Assembly (NCBI GenBank): GCA_031280565.1
Contig: JAITGN010000075.1
Location: forward strand, 1-33,267
Direction: 5' to 3'
DNA: 33,267 bases
Origin: Accumulibacter sp.
GTDB lineage: Bacteria; Pseudomonadota; Gammaproteobacteria; Burkholderiales; Rhodocyclaceae
Positions 18,714 through 26,074 of the stretch are shown piece by piece (position 1 is the first letter of the stretch; every line of letters begins with the position of its first letter). Under the pieces are notes generated by a model that did not search any database, was not told the origin of the DNA, and was given only the letters and a program-made list of their open reading frames with translations. Position numbers and translations under genes: made by a program.

Positions 18714-18718
18714 AACCC
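18704..18718. promoter_or_regulatory. 15-bp palindrome, possible operator
   Basis: GGGTTAA (18704-18710) and TTAACCC (18712-18718) are perfect inverted arms around one central base. They lie 31 bp before the fliW start codon and over the candidate -10 box. This is the geometry of a repressor site, but it could also be a chance AT-rich palindrome. Confidence 0.35.
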
Positions 18719-18748
18719 TCTTACCGGCTTTCTTTGAGGAAATGTGCC

Positions 18749-19177
18749 ATGGAAATCGACATCAGGCGGTATGGTATTAAAAATGTCCCGGTTGATCCGG
18801 ATACTTCGTTTACCTTTGAACGCGGGCTGGCGGGATTTGAAGAAAGCAAGCGTTTCAAACTTTTCCACGAAGAGGGTAGCAAGGCGGTTTTCTGGCTGCA
18901 GTCTCTGGATGACGCGTCGCTGACATTTCCTGTTGTCATGCCCGACGCGCTCGATATTGAATATCAGATCGAACTTTCCGACGAGGAATGCGCGCGGATC
19001 GGTCTGAAAAATCCTGAAGACGCGATTGTCGCCGTCATTGTGTACCGTGAAGATGCGGATAATGGAAAGATCGTGGCCAATACGCTTTCTCCGCTGATTC
19101 TCAATCAGGAAACGCGCAAGGGGTTACAGAAGACCTTGCAAAATGTTCAATCCAGGCTGCTTTACCGGGCCAACTGA
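18749..19177 (+). CDS. fliW: FliW-family flagellar assembly factor
   Basis: FliW binds flagellin and the RNA-binding regulator CsrA, coupling flagellin export to translation (known for the family in Bacillus and Campylobacter). The 142-residue product shows the family pattern: FERGLAGFEESKRFKLF, FWLQSLDDASLTFPVVMP, then IVANTLSPLILNQETRKGLQ near the C-terminus. The ATG at 18749 has GAGGA eight bases upstream. The upstream TTG at 18734 is less likely. No flagellar or csrA gene is in the window, so this copy is an orphan. It ends 23 bp before pxpB and may share its transcript. Confidence 0.85.
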   Translation: MEIDIRRYGIKNVPVDPDTSFTFERGLAGFEESKRFKLFHEEGSKAVFWLQSLDDASLTFPVVMPDALDIEYQIELSDEECARIGLKNPEDAIVAVIVYREDADNGKIVANTLSPLILNQETRKGLQKTLQNVQSRLLYRAN

Positions 19178-19200
19178 AATCTGGGCTTGGGAGAACGGAA

Positions 19201-19983
19201 ATGTCGGAAACAGTCGGCGCGGTTCGTCTGCTTTCGTTGGGTGACGCGGCGTGGACCGTTGAATTTGGCGACCGGATCGATCCTGGGCTTTTTTCCCGCG
19301 TGCGGGGATTTGCCGCCGCGCTTGAACAGGCGCGGGACGAGTGGCGGAACGGCGTGGTGACGGAAACGCCGTTGCCGGGAATCGTCGATGTTGTCCCGAC
19401 TTTCCGTTCGCTGACCGTGTTTTTCGATCCGCACCTCTGCAATGGCGAGACTCTGGGAAAAACCTTGCTGCAATTGGCGGAGACAACTGGAAACGTTCCT
19501 GTAGCGGGAAGGCGCTGGAAAATTCCCGTCTGCTTCGAGAGCGAGTTCGCCCCGGATCTGGATGAGCTTGCGGAAACGAAAGGACTGAGCCGCGATGAAG
19601 TCATCGCGTTGATGACGGAAACCGAATTCCAGGTTTATATGATCGGGTTTATGCCCGGTTTTCCGTACATGGGTGGTCTGCCGGAAATTCTCGGAATTCC
19701 GCGCCTGTCTTCGCCGCGAAAGGCCGTTCCGGCGCGTTCGCTGGCGATTGCCGGTGAAATGTGCGCCATTTATCCGTGGGAAAGCCCGGGGGGATGGCGG
19801 TTGCTGGGCCGCACACCTTTACCGATGTTTGTGGCGGCCGAGGCTGAATCGCCGTCGCTTCTCGCGTCGGGAGACCGTGTGAACTGGGAAGCGATTGGCC
19901 GGGCGCGCTTTCTTGAAATGGAACAAGAAGCGTTGGCGGGCCATCTGGACCGTTTCGCGTTTCTCCTGGACGAAGAGGAATGA
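19201..19983 (+). CDS. pxpB: 5-oxoprolinase subunit B
   Basis: PxpB (KipI-like) is one of three proteins forming the prokaryotic ATP-dependent 5-oxoprolinase, which opens 5-oxoproline to glutamate. The 260-residue protein has the carboxyltransferase subdomain C/D-like fold with IPVCFESEFAPDLDELAE, the hallmark YMIGFMPGFPYMGGLPE and the motif YPWESPGGWRLLGRTP. The length is slightly above the usual roughly 220-240 because of an insertion near residues 38-60. The ATG at 19201 has GGGAGA and GGAA upstream. It is followed 1 bp later by pxpC. Confidence 0.92.
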   Translation: MSETVGAVRLLSLGDAAWTVEFGDRIDPGLFSRVRGFAAALEQARDEWRNGVVTETPLPGIVDVVPTFRSLTVFFDPHLCNGETLGKTLLQLAETTGNVPVAGRRWKIPVCFESEFAPDLDELAETKGLSRDEVIALMTETEFQVYMIGFMPGFPYMGGLPEILGIPRLSSPRKAVPARSLAIAGEMCAIYPWESPGGWRLLGRTPLPMFVAAEAESPSLLASGDRVNWEAIGRARFLEMEQEALAGHLDRFAFLLDEEE

Positions 19984-19984
19984 C

Positions 19985-20968
19985 ATGCTTGGCGTGATCG
20001 AAGTTATTGACGGGGGTATCGGAAATACAATCCAGGATTCTGGACGAACCGGCTTTCGGCATATCGGACTGGCTGTTTCGGGTTATCTCGATGCTTATCT
20101 GGCCCGTTGTGCCAACGCGCTTGCCGGTAATCCGGACTCCGCTAACTGCGCGTGTGTCGAAATCCGCGCGGTTGGGCCGCGCCTTTTGATCCGCGAAGGT
20201 CCGGTCCGGCTGGCGCTGGCGGGAGAGATTTCCGCGTCGCTTTATCGAAATGATGACGAGGCGCGGAAAATTCGCGCGTGGCGGAGTTTTACGGCGTTTC
20301 CGGAAGACGAAATCGAATTTGATTATCTGCCAGGCGGTTCCTCCTACCTGGCTGTTCGAGGCGGAATCGATTCGCCGGTTCAACTTGGAAGCCGCTCGAC
20401 CTATCAGCATGCGCTGATCGGCGGAATCGACGGACGGCAGATCATGACGGGAAATCTGTTGCCGTGCGCGACCACGGTCGATCCCGCGGAACCCGAAAAG
20501 AGCGCTTCCACCATCTGGTCATACAACAGGGCGGCGCCGGTGCGCGTTGTTCTTGGGCCGCAGGATGAGCTTTTTCAAAAGGAAACGATCGCGCAGCTCG
20601 AAACAGCCAGTTATCGGGTAACGCCACAAATCGACCGGATGGGGATGCGGCTCGAAGGGCCGGAACTGATGCATGTGTTGCCGTCGGCGGCGGATATCGT
20701 TTCCGATTGCGTAACGCCCGGCGCGATCCAGGTGCCTGGCGACGGCCAGCCGATTATCCTGCTGGCGGATTGTCAAACGGTTGGCGGTTATCCGAAGATC
20801 GCAACGGTGATTCGCGCCGATCTGCCGCGTCTTGGACAATGCCATCCCGAAGAAATGCTCCGGTTTCAGCCGGTGGGGCTGCCGCGTGCGCGGCTGGCGT
20901 TTCTTGAAATGGAAACCCGCTGGAGTGTTTGGGCGCGCGGTATGACGCGGGCTGAAGCGATCCGCTAA
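19985..20968 (+). CDS. pxpC: 5-oxoprolinase subunit C
   Basis: PxpC (KipA-like, biotin-dependent carboxyltransferase-like fold) is the partner of PxpB in 5-oxoprolinase. The 327-residue protein begins with the family motif NTIQDSGRTGFRHIGLAVSG and contains YLAVRGGIDSP, LGSRSTY and, near the C-terminus, GAIQVPGDGQPIILLADCQTVGGYPKIA. The ATG at 19985 is chosen because GAGGAA of the pxpB end lies five bases upstream and homology starts here. The in-frame extension back to 19895 lies within pxpB. Confidence 0.92.
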   Translation: MLGVIEVIDGGIGNTIQDSGRTGFRHIGLAVSGYLDAYLARCANALAGNPDSANCACVEIRAVGPRLLIREGPVRLALAGEISASLYRNDDEARKIRAWRSFTAFPEDEIEFDYLPGGSSYLAVRGGIDSPVQLGSRSTYQHALIGGIDGRQIMTGNLLPCATTVDPAEPEKSASTIWSYNRAAPVRVVLGPQDELFQKETIAQLETASYRVTPQIDRMGMRLEGPELMHVLPSAADIVSDCVTPGAIQVPGDGQPIILLADCQTVGGYPKIATVIRADLPRLGQCHPEEMLRFQPVGLPRARLAFLEMETRWSVWARGMTRAEAIR

Positions 20969-21012
20969 AAAACTGGAAAAACTCTGGAATACAGAGGGAT
21001 CGGAGAGATTCA

Positions 21013-21789
21013 ATGGCTGGAAAACTCAATCTGAATGCTGACCTGGGCGAAAGTTTTGGGCCGTGGTCGATGGGAAACGATAGCGCGATGCTTGACATCG
21101 TCGATTCGGCCAATGTGGCGTGCGGCTTCCACGGCGGCGATCCGGCAGTCATGCTCGAAACGGCGCGTCTTGCCCGGGAAAATAATGTGAGTATCGGCGC
21201 GCACCCTTCCTTTCCTGACTTGCAGGGTTTTGGACGCCGAAGAATGGATGTTTCGCCCGCCGAGCTTGAAGCGATGCTTATCTATCAGATCGGCGCGCTT
21301 CAGGCGTGCGCGTTCGCCAGCGGAGCGAAAGTGACGCATGTCAAACCGCATGGCGCGCTGAACAATATTGCCTGCGAAAACCGGAAAATCGCCGAAGCGA
21401 TTGCCAGCGCCGTCTGGCGCGTGGATCCGGGGCTGATTCTTCTGGGGCCGGCGGCTTCGCAAATCATTCATGCCGGAAGAGACAAAGGCTTGCCTGTCGT
21501 CGAGGAAATTTTCGCCGATCGCGCTTATCTGGATGATGGTAATCTGGTTCCGCGCGGACAGCCAGGCGCGATGATTCATGGCGCTGAAGCCAGTCTGGAG
21601 CATGTTATGCGCATTGTCGGGGAAGGCGCGCTGATTTCCATCAACGGCAAGCGCATTCCGGTCAATCCGCAAAGCATCTGCGTTCACGGCGACAACGAAA
21701 CGGCGGCGGCGACGGCGAAAAAACTGCGCGAAGGCTTGATTGCCGCAGGATATTTGCTGCTTCCCTTGCCGGATCTGCTCGAATCCTGA
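21013..21789 (+). CDS. pxpA: 5-oxoprolinase subunit A (LamB/YcsF family)
   Basis: PxpA completes the PxpABC 5-oxoprolinase. The 258-residue protein shows the YcsF signature at its N-terminus: LNADLGESFGPW, then VACGFHGGDP. KVTHVKPHGALNN and EIFADRAYLDDGNLVPRG follow. Length is normal for the family. The ATG at 21013 has GGAGAG upstream. The gene lies 44 bp after pxpC and ends the operon; a strong nested hairpin follows 27 bp downstream. The gene order here is B-C-A. Confidence 0.93.
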   Translation: MAGKLNLNADLGESFGPWSMGNDSAMLDIVDSANVACGFHGGDPAVMLETARLARENNVSIGAHPSFPDLQGFGRRRMDVSPAELEAMLIYQIGALQACAFASGAKVTHVKPHGALNNIACENRKIAEAIASAVWRVDPGLILLGPAASQIIHAGRDKGLPVVEEIFADRAYLDDGNLVPRGQPGAMIHGAEASLEHVMRIVGEGALISINGKRIPVNPQSICVHGDNETAAATAKKLREGLIAAGYLLLPLPDLLES

Positions 21790-21816
21790 CCGGCGCGGAA
21801 TGCGCGCGCATTATTG

Positions 21817-21859
21817 TTGACCGCGAAAAACCGCGATTTTCACGGTTCGTCGCGGTCAA
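21817..21859. terminator. nested hairpin after pxpA
   Basis: TTGACCGCGA (21817-21826) pairs perfectly with TCGCGGTCAA (21850-21859). Inside, AACCG (21829-21833) pairs with CGGTT (21843-21847) across a 2/2 internal loop. No plus-strand T-run follows, so simple intrinsic termination is uncertain. A regulatory or 3'-protective stem is possible. Confidence 0.5.
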
Positions 21860-22043
21860 AAACCGAAGCGCCAGGGCCGGAAAACGCGTTTTCGTGAAAA
21901 CAGGCGCTGCAGCCGGGCGCGTTGTCGTGTATCATCTAGCCTCGTGGGGCGAATGTGCTCTTTTTTAGGGCATTGACGCACTCCTCCTGTGTCTCGATCC
22001 GGGCCGTGACCGGCAAATAATGTGGAAAAAACGGATTCGGGAA

Positions 22044-22059
22044 TGGCATGGCGCTTGCT
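22044..22059 (+). promoter_or_regulatory. candidate sigma-54 (-24/-12) promoter of the liv operon
   Basis: TGGCATGGCGCTTGCT matches the RpoN consensus TGGCACG-N4-TTGC with one mismatch and exact spacing between the GG and GC dinucleotides. Transcription would start near 22070, giving a leader of about 120 bases before livJ. Nitrogen control through NtrC is the usual setting for such importers, but that is inference here. Confidence 0.6.
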
Positions 22060-22188
22060 CCTCCCTTGTGGGGAGATTTCCGCCGGGATTGGCGCGATAG
22101 CGCTGGCAGGCTATGAGCTTCTCCCGGTCGATGATGTTTAAGGGTCCGCTTGCCGGGCGTTCTGTTTGACTTTCTTTGGAGGAAACGA

Positions 22189-23457
22189 ATGATGTGCATG
22201 CGAAAATTGCGTAGCGCTTTCGCGGCGGCGTTGCTGCTGGGGCCGTGTTTTTTTGGAAGCGCGCAGGCGCAGCAGGAAATCAAGATCGGCGCCATTTACC
22301 CGTTGACCGGCGCGGCGGCTTCGACTGGCCTGGAGATGCGGAATGCGCTTGAACTGGCGGCCGATATGATCAACAACGGCGCCAAAGGCATCGACATGCC
22401 GTTGGCCGCGGGCGGTGGATTGCCGAATCTCGGGAACGCCAAAATCCGCTTGATTTTCGCGGATCACCAGGGTAACCCGCAGGTTGGCGCGACCGAAGCG
22501 GAACGCCTCATCATGCAGGAAAAAGTCGTCGCCTTGCTGGGCTGCTATTTCAGCAATGTGACATCGACCGCCAGTCAGATGGCCGAACGTTACGGCGTTC
22601 CTTTCCTGAATCCGGAATCGTCGTCGGCGAAACTGACGCAACGCCGTTTCAAGTGGTTTTTCCGCACGACGCCGCATGACGATCTGTTTGTCCATAATTT
22701 TTACGAGTTCCTCAAGGATATCGGGGCCAAAAAGAACCTCAAGCCGAAACGTATCGCGCTCCTGAACGAAAACACGGAATGGGGCGTCGAGACGACGAAA
22801 ATCGAGGAAAAGCTGGCCGGAGAGCTTGGATATAACATCGTCGAAAAGATTATTTACCCGGCGAAAAGCACTCAGCTGACTTCCGAAGTCCAGCGACTGA
22901 AAGCGTCGAAAGCTGACCTGCTGATGCAGTCCTCGTACCTTGGCGACGCGATTCTCTCCATGAAAACGTACAAGGAACAGGGTTTTGCGCCCTCTGCCAT
23001 TCTTGCCAACGACGCCGGATTTTCCGATACCGAATTCCGCCGGACTCTGGGCAAGGACGCTAACTACGTGCTGTCGCGCGAAGTCTGGGCAAAAGACCTG
23101 ACGACGCAGAATCCACTGATCAAACAGGTTAACGATCTGTACGCGCAAAAATACAAAACCGATTTCAACGGCAATTCCGCGCGTTCGTTCACAGGGTTGT
23201 TCGTGCTGGCCGACGCGATCAACCGCGCGGGTTCCACCGCGCCGGAAGCGATTCGCAAGGCGCTCAGCGAAACCAATATTCCGGGCAAACACCTGATCAT
23301 GCCCTGGGAAGGCGTCAAATTCGACGCGACCGGCCAGAATACGCTGGGACGCGGCATCATCGTTCAGATACAGAACGGCGAATTCGCGACTGTGTGGCCG
23401 TTTGACATCGCGACGAAAGATATCATTTGGCCGATGCCCGCGTGGGATAAGCGCTAA
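22189..23457 (+). CDS. ABC transporter periplasmic binding protein, branched-chain amino acid type
   Basis: This is the periplasmic ligand-binding component (Peripla_BP_6 family) of the ABC importer encoded immediately downstream. The 422-residue preprotein has a signal peptide: positive residues RKLR, a hydrophobic core and a cleavage site after AQA near residue 27. The mature part begins QEIKIGAIYPLTGAAASTG, typical of LivJ-like proteins, and contains YGVPFLNPESSSAKLTQR and LLGCYFSNVTST in the ligand cleft. The ATG at 22189 (or 22192) follows GGAGG at ideal spacing. The ligand is not determinable; the pxp neighbours suggest an amino-acid-like compound. A strong terminator follows. Confidence 0.88.
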   Translation: MMCMRKLRSAFAAALLLGPCFFGSAQAQQEIKIGAIYPLTGAAASTGLEMRNALELAADMINNGAKGIDMPLAAGGGLPNLGNAKIRLIFADHQGNPQVGATEAERLIMQEKVVALLGCYFSNVTSTASQMAERYGVPFLNPESSSAKLTQRRFKWFFRTTPHDDLFVHNFYEFLKDIGAKKNLKPKRIALLNENTEWGVETTKIEEKLAGELGYNIVEKIIYPAKSTQLTSEVQRLKASKADLLMQSSYLGDAILSMKTYKEQGFAPSAILANDAGFSDTEFRRTLGKDANYVLSREVWAKDLTTQNPLIKQVNDLYAQKYKTDFNGNSARSFTGLFVLADAINRAGSTAPEAIRKALSETNIPGKHLIMPWEGVKFDATGQNTLGRGIIVQIQNGEFATVWPFDIATKDIIWPMPAWDKR

Positions 23458-23472
23458 CAACAACCTGTAAGT

Positions 23473-23504
23473 CTGGCCGCGCGCTCGCGGCCAGCGTTTT
23501 TTTT
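23473..23504 (+). terminator. intrinsic terminator between binding protein and permease genes
   Basis: CTGGCCGCG (23473-23481) pairs perfectly with CGCGGCCAG (23486-23494) around a CGCT loop. CG and eight Ts (23497-23504) follow. It lies only 17 bp before the livH start and probably works as a partial terminator that sets the ratio of binding protein to permease. Confidence 0.9.
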
Positions 23505-23521
23505 CAATGGTGGTGATTCAG

Positions 23522-24391
23522 ATGAATGGAGAGATCCTCCTGCAAACCTTGCTTTCGGGGATATTGATCGGGCTGGTCTATGCGCTGGTTGCCGTTGGCC
23601 TGTCGGTCATTTACGGGGTGATGGAGATCGTGAATTTCGCGCATGGCGAATTTCTGATGCTGGGCATGTATTCGAGTTTCTGGCTGTTTGCGCTTTTTGC
23701 GCTCGATCCGTTGGCGACACTGCCATTGACGCTGCTCTTGCTGTTTGGTCTTGGAGCGCTTGTTTACCGGTTTACGATCAAGCGCATTGTCAATGCGCCC
23801 ATGCTTTCGCAAATTTTCGTGACATTCGGCCTGATGATCCTTTTTCGCGGAGGAGCGCAGTTTTTCTGGAAGCCGGACTTTCGCACCGTCGAAAATTCGC
23901 TGGTATCCGGAAACGTGGTAATCAACGGCCTGTATTTTGGCATCCCTCACATTGTGGCCGCGCTGGGCGCGGTCGTCGCGACGGGCGCTGTGTGGTGGTT
24001 TATCAACCGCACGCGTCTTGGCGCGGCGCTTGAAGCGACGGCTCAGGATAAAGAAGCGGCCCAGTTGATGGGTATTCCATCGCACTGGATATTCGCGCTG
24101 GCCTGGGGGCTGGGCGCGGCCTGCGCGGGTGTTGCGGGCGTCCTGCTTTCGACATTTTTCCCCATATTCCCGGAGGTCGGCGCCAATTTCTGCCTGATCG
24201 CCTTTGTCGTCGTCGCGTTAGGCGGTTTCGGTAACGTGACCGGTGCGTTATGGGCAGGAATTATCGTCGGCGTCGTCGAAGTGCTTGGCGGGTTCTGGAT
24301 CGGGCCGGAATACAAACTGGCGATCGTTCTGACCTTGTTTCTGGCGGTTATTCTGGTTCGTCCTCAGGGATTGATGGGGAGAGCCGAATGA
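23522..24391 (+). CDS. livH: ABC transporter permease LivH type
   Basis: This is an inner-membrane permease of the branched-chain amino acid type importer. The 289-residue protein has about eight membrane helices and family motifs GLVYALVAVGLSVIYGVMEIVNFAHGEF at the N-terminus, RTRLGAALEATAQDKEAAQLMGI (the EAA-like coupling region) and VALGGFGNVTGAL. The ATG at 23522 is preferred because GGTGAT lies upstream. The ATG at 23507 directly follows the terminator T-run and has no ribosome binding site. The stop overlaps the livM start. Confidence 0.9.
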   Translation: MNGEILLQTLLSGILIGLVYALVAVGLSVIYGVMEIVNFAHGEFLMLGMYSSFWLFALFALDPLATLPLTLLLLFGLGALVYRFTIKRIVNAPMLSQIFVTFGLMILFRGGAQFFWKPDFRTVENSLVSGNVVINGLYFGIPHIVAALGAVVATGAVWWFINRTRLGAALEATAQDKEAAQLMGIPSHWIFALAWGLGAACAGVAGVLLSTFFPIFPEVGANFCLIAFVVVALGGFGNVTGALWAGIIVGVVEVLGGFWIGPEYKLAIVLTLFLAVILVRPQGLMGRAE

Positions 24392-25362
24392 TGACGAAAA
24401 AAAGGAATTCCCTGATTGTCGTTGGCGCGGCGCTTGCGCTCGTCCTGCCGTTCATCGTTTCGAATCCGGCGCACCAGAACTATCTGATACTTGTCCTGAT
24501 GTTCGCCCAGATCGGCGTCGCGTGGAACATTCTTGGCGGCTATGTCGGGCAGGTTTCGCTCGGTCATGTCGCCTTTTTTGGCATCGGCGCGTACACATCG
24601 ACGGCGCTCCTCATCAGCGTGGGCTTGAGTCCATGGATCGGCATGTTGATTGGTGGAATCGTCGCCGCGGTTTTCGGCGTCATGATCGGATGGATCTGTT
24701 TTCGCTTCAAAGGGCACTATTTCACCATGGCGACAATCGCGGTCGCGGAAATCATCCAGGTGCTCTTCACCAATTGGGAAGGCGTTGGCGGCGCTGTCGG
24801 CCTTTATGTTCCCATGGACAGGCAAGGCTGGGGAGTCATGGTATTCAACAGCAAGCTGCCGTATTACTACATCGCGCTGGGCTTGCTTTGCGTGACTCTG
24901 CTGGGCAACTGGGCAATCGAAAAAAGTTTTCTCGGCTACTATTTCCGCGCCATCAAGGACGAGCCGGAAGCGGCGCGCAGTCTGGGTGTCAGCCTGACTG
25001 CCTACAAACTGGTCGCTATCGCCATTTCGAGTTTTTTCACTGCGATGGGCGGGTCGTTCTACGCGCAAAAAGAGCTTTTCATCGATCCGGGTTCTGTCCT
25101 GGTGACCTCGCTTTCAGTCAAAATGTCGCTTGTGACGATTCTGGGCGGCGTCGGCAGTCTGTTCGGCCCGCTGGTCGGCTCCACGTTGCTTACAGGCATT
25201 GAGGAAGCGACCCGCCAGTTCTTTGGTGGCAGCGGGATGGGGATCGACCTGATTATTTACGCTTCGATTATCATCATTGTCGCCATTTATTATCCGGCGG
25301 GCGTTCTCGGCTGGATAAAGCATCTATTGCGGCGCGACGCTAAAACGGAGGGCGGCGCGTGA
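24388..25362 (+). CDS. livM: ABC transporter permease LivM type
   Basis: This is the second membrane permease of the importer, 324 residues with eight to ten predicted helices. Family motifs include GGYVGQVSLGHVAFFGIGAY, the coupling region FRAIKDEPEAARSLGVSLTAYK, and VTILGGVGSLFGPLVG. Two adjacent ATGs (24388 and 24391) overlap the livH stop, and GGGGAGAG lies upstream. Either may be used. The in-frame extension back to 24250 is within livH. The stop overlaps the GTG start of livG. Confidence 0.9.
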   Translation: MMTKKRNSLIVVGAALALVLPFIVSNPAHQNYLILVLMFAQIGVAWNILGGYVGQVSLGHVAFFGIGAYTSTALLISVGLSPWIGMLIGGIVAAVFGVMIGWICFRFKGHYFTMATIAVAEIIQVLFTNWEGVGGAVGLYVPMDRQGWGVMVFNSKLPYYYIALGLLCVTLLGNWAIEKSFLGYYFRAIKDEPEAARSLGVSLTAYKLVAIAISSFFTAMGGSFYAQKELFIDPGSVLVTSLSVKMSLVTILGGVGSLFGPLVGSTLLTGIEEATRQFFGGSGMGIDLIIYASIIIIVAIYYPAGVLGWIKHLLRRDAKTEGGA

Positions 25363-26072
25363 ACAGGCTTCTTGTCGTAGATAACCTCAGCAAGCGTTTT
25401 GGCGGCATCATCGCCAATGAAGATATTTCATTCCATCTCGAAGCGGGGCAGATCGTCGGACTGATCGGACCGAACGGCGCGGGGAAGACGACGCTGTTCA
25501 ATTGTATCGCCGGATTCTATCCGCCATCCGAAGGAACGATCCGTTTCATGGGCAACGATATTACCGGCATGGGATCGCCGATGATGGCGCATCTGGGTAT
25601 CGCGCGCACATTCCAGATCGTTCGCAGTTTCGGTTCGATGACCGTGCTTGAAAATGTCATGGTCGGCGCGATGCTTCGCAACAAAAGCGTTTCGGTCGCG
25701 CGTGAACGCGCGAACGACGAACTGGAATTTTGCGGGCTTTCCGCGCGCGCGAACGTGGCCGCGTCGAATCTGACGGTTGCCGAACAGCGGCGGCTTGAAG
25801 TCGCGCGTGCCCTGGCGACTGAACCTCATCTTCTTCTGCTTGATGAAACGATGGCGGGGTTGACGCCTTCCGAAGTTCAGGAAGCGGTGCGCCTGGTCAA
25901 GGATATTCAGAAACGCGGCATCGCCTGTCTGATCGTCGAGCACGTGATGGAAGGCATCATGCCGATCGCCGATCATATGATCGTTCTCGATTACGGCCGC
26001 AAGATCGCCGAAGGGACTCCCGCGCAGATCAGCCGCGATCCGGTCGTTCTGGCGGCCTATCTTGGAGAATGA
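25359..26072 (+). CDS. livG: ABC transporter ATP-binding protein LivG type
   Basis: This is a cytoplasmic ATPase subunit of the importer, 237 residues. Walker A is GPNGAGKTT (about residues 38-46), and Walker B is LLLLDETMAGL (about 160-170). The switch His is in IVEHVMEGI. The ABC signature is unusual, reading LTVAEQRRLEVARAL instead of LSxGxxRRLE, a variant form in LivG proteins. The GTG start at 25359 overlaps the livM stop (GTGA). The gene ends with GGAGAATGA, which also supplies the ribosome binding site of the next gene. Confidence 0.9.
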   Translation: MNRLLVVDNLSKRFGGIIANEDISFHLEAGQIVGLIGPNGAGKTTLFNCIAGFYPPSEGTIRFMGNDITGMGSPMMAHLGIARTFQIVRSFGSMTVLENVMVGAMLRNKSVSVARERANDELEFCGLSARANVAASNLTVAEQRRLEVARALATEPHLLLLDETMAGLTPSEVQEAVRLVKDIQKRGIACLIVEHVMEGIMPIADHMIVLDYGRKIAEGTPAQISRDPVVLAAYLGE

Positions 26073-26074
26073 GC

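Larger units (their letters stand above)
21790..22188 (+). other. pxpA-livJ spacer with regulatory signals
   Basis: No convincing gene lies here. A short frame of about 39 codons ending TAA at 22141 overlaps the promoter below and is not called. The spacer holds the nested hairpin at its left end, a candidate sigma-54 promoter at 22044-22059, and an imperfect dyad AATGTGCT (21952-21959) / AGGGCATT (21967-21974). The dyad lies roughly 100 bp upstream of the promoter, a typical distance for an enhancer-binding protein site. The last bases provide the livJ ribosome binding site. Confidence 0.55.

Noticed and set aside
22023-22141. Short frame VEKTDSGMAWRLLLP... ending TAA before livJ
   Set aside because: It overlaps the sigma-54 promoter, has no ribosome binding site and does not resemble a known protein.
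22138-23463. 441-codon open frame on the minus strand, fully antisense to the binding-protein gene
   Set aside because: The plus strand encodes a clear periplasmic binding protein with signal peptide. The antisense translation is Arg-rich, matches no family, and results from codon bias.
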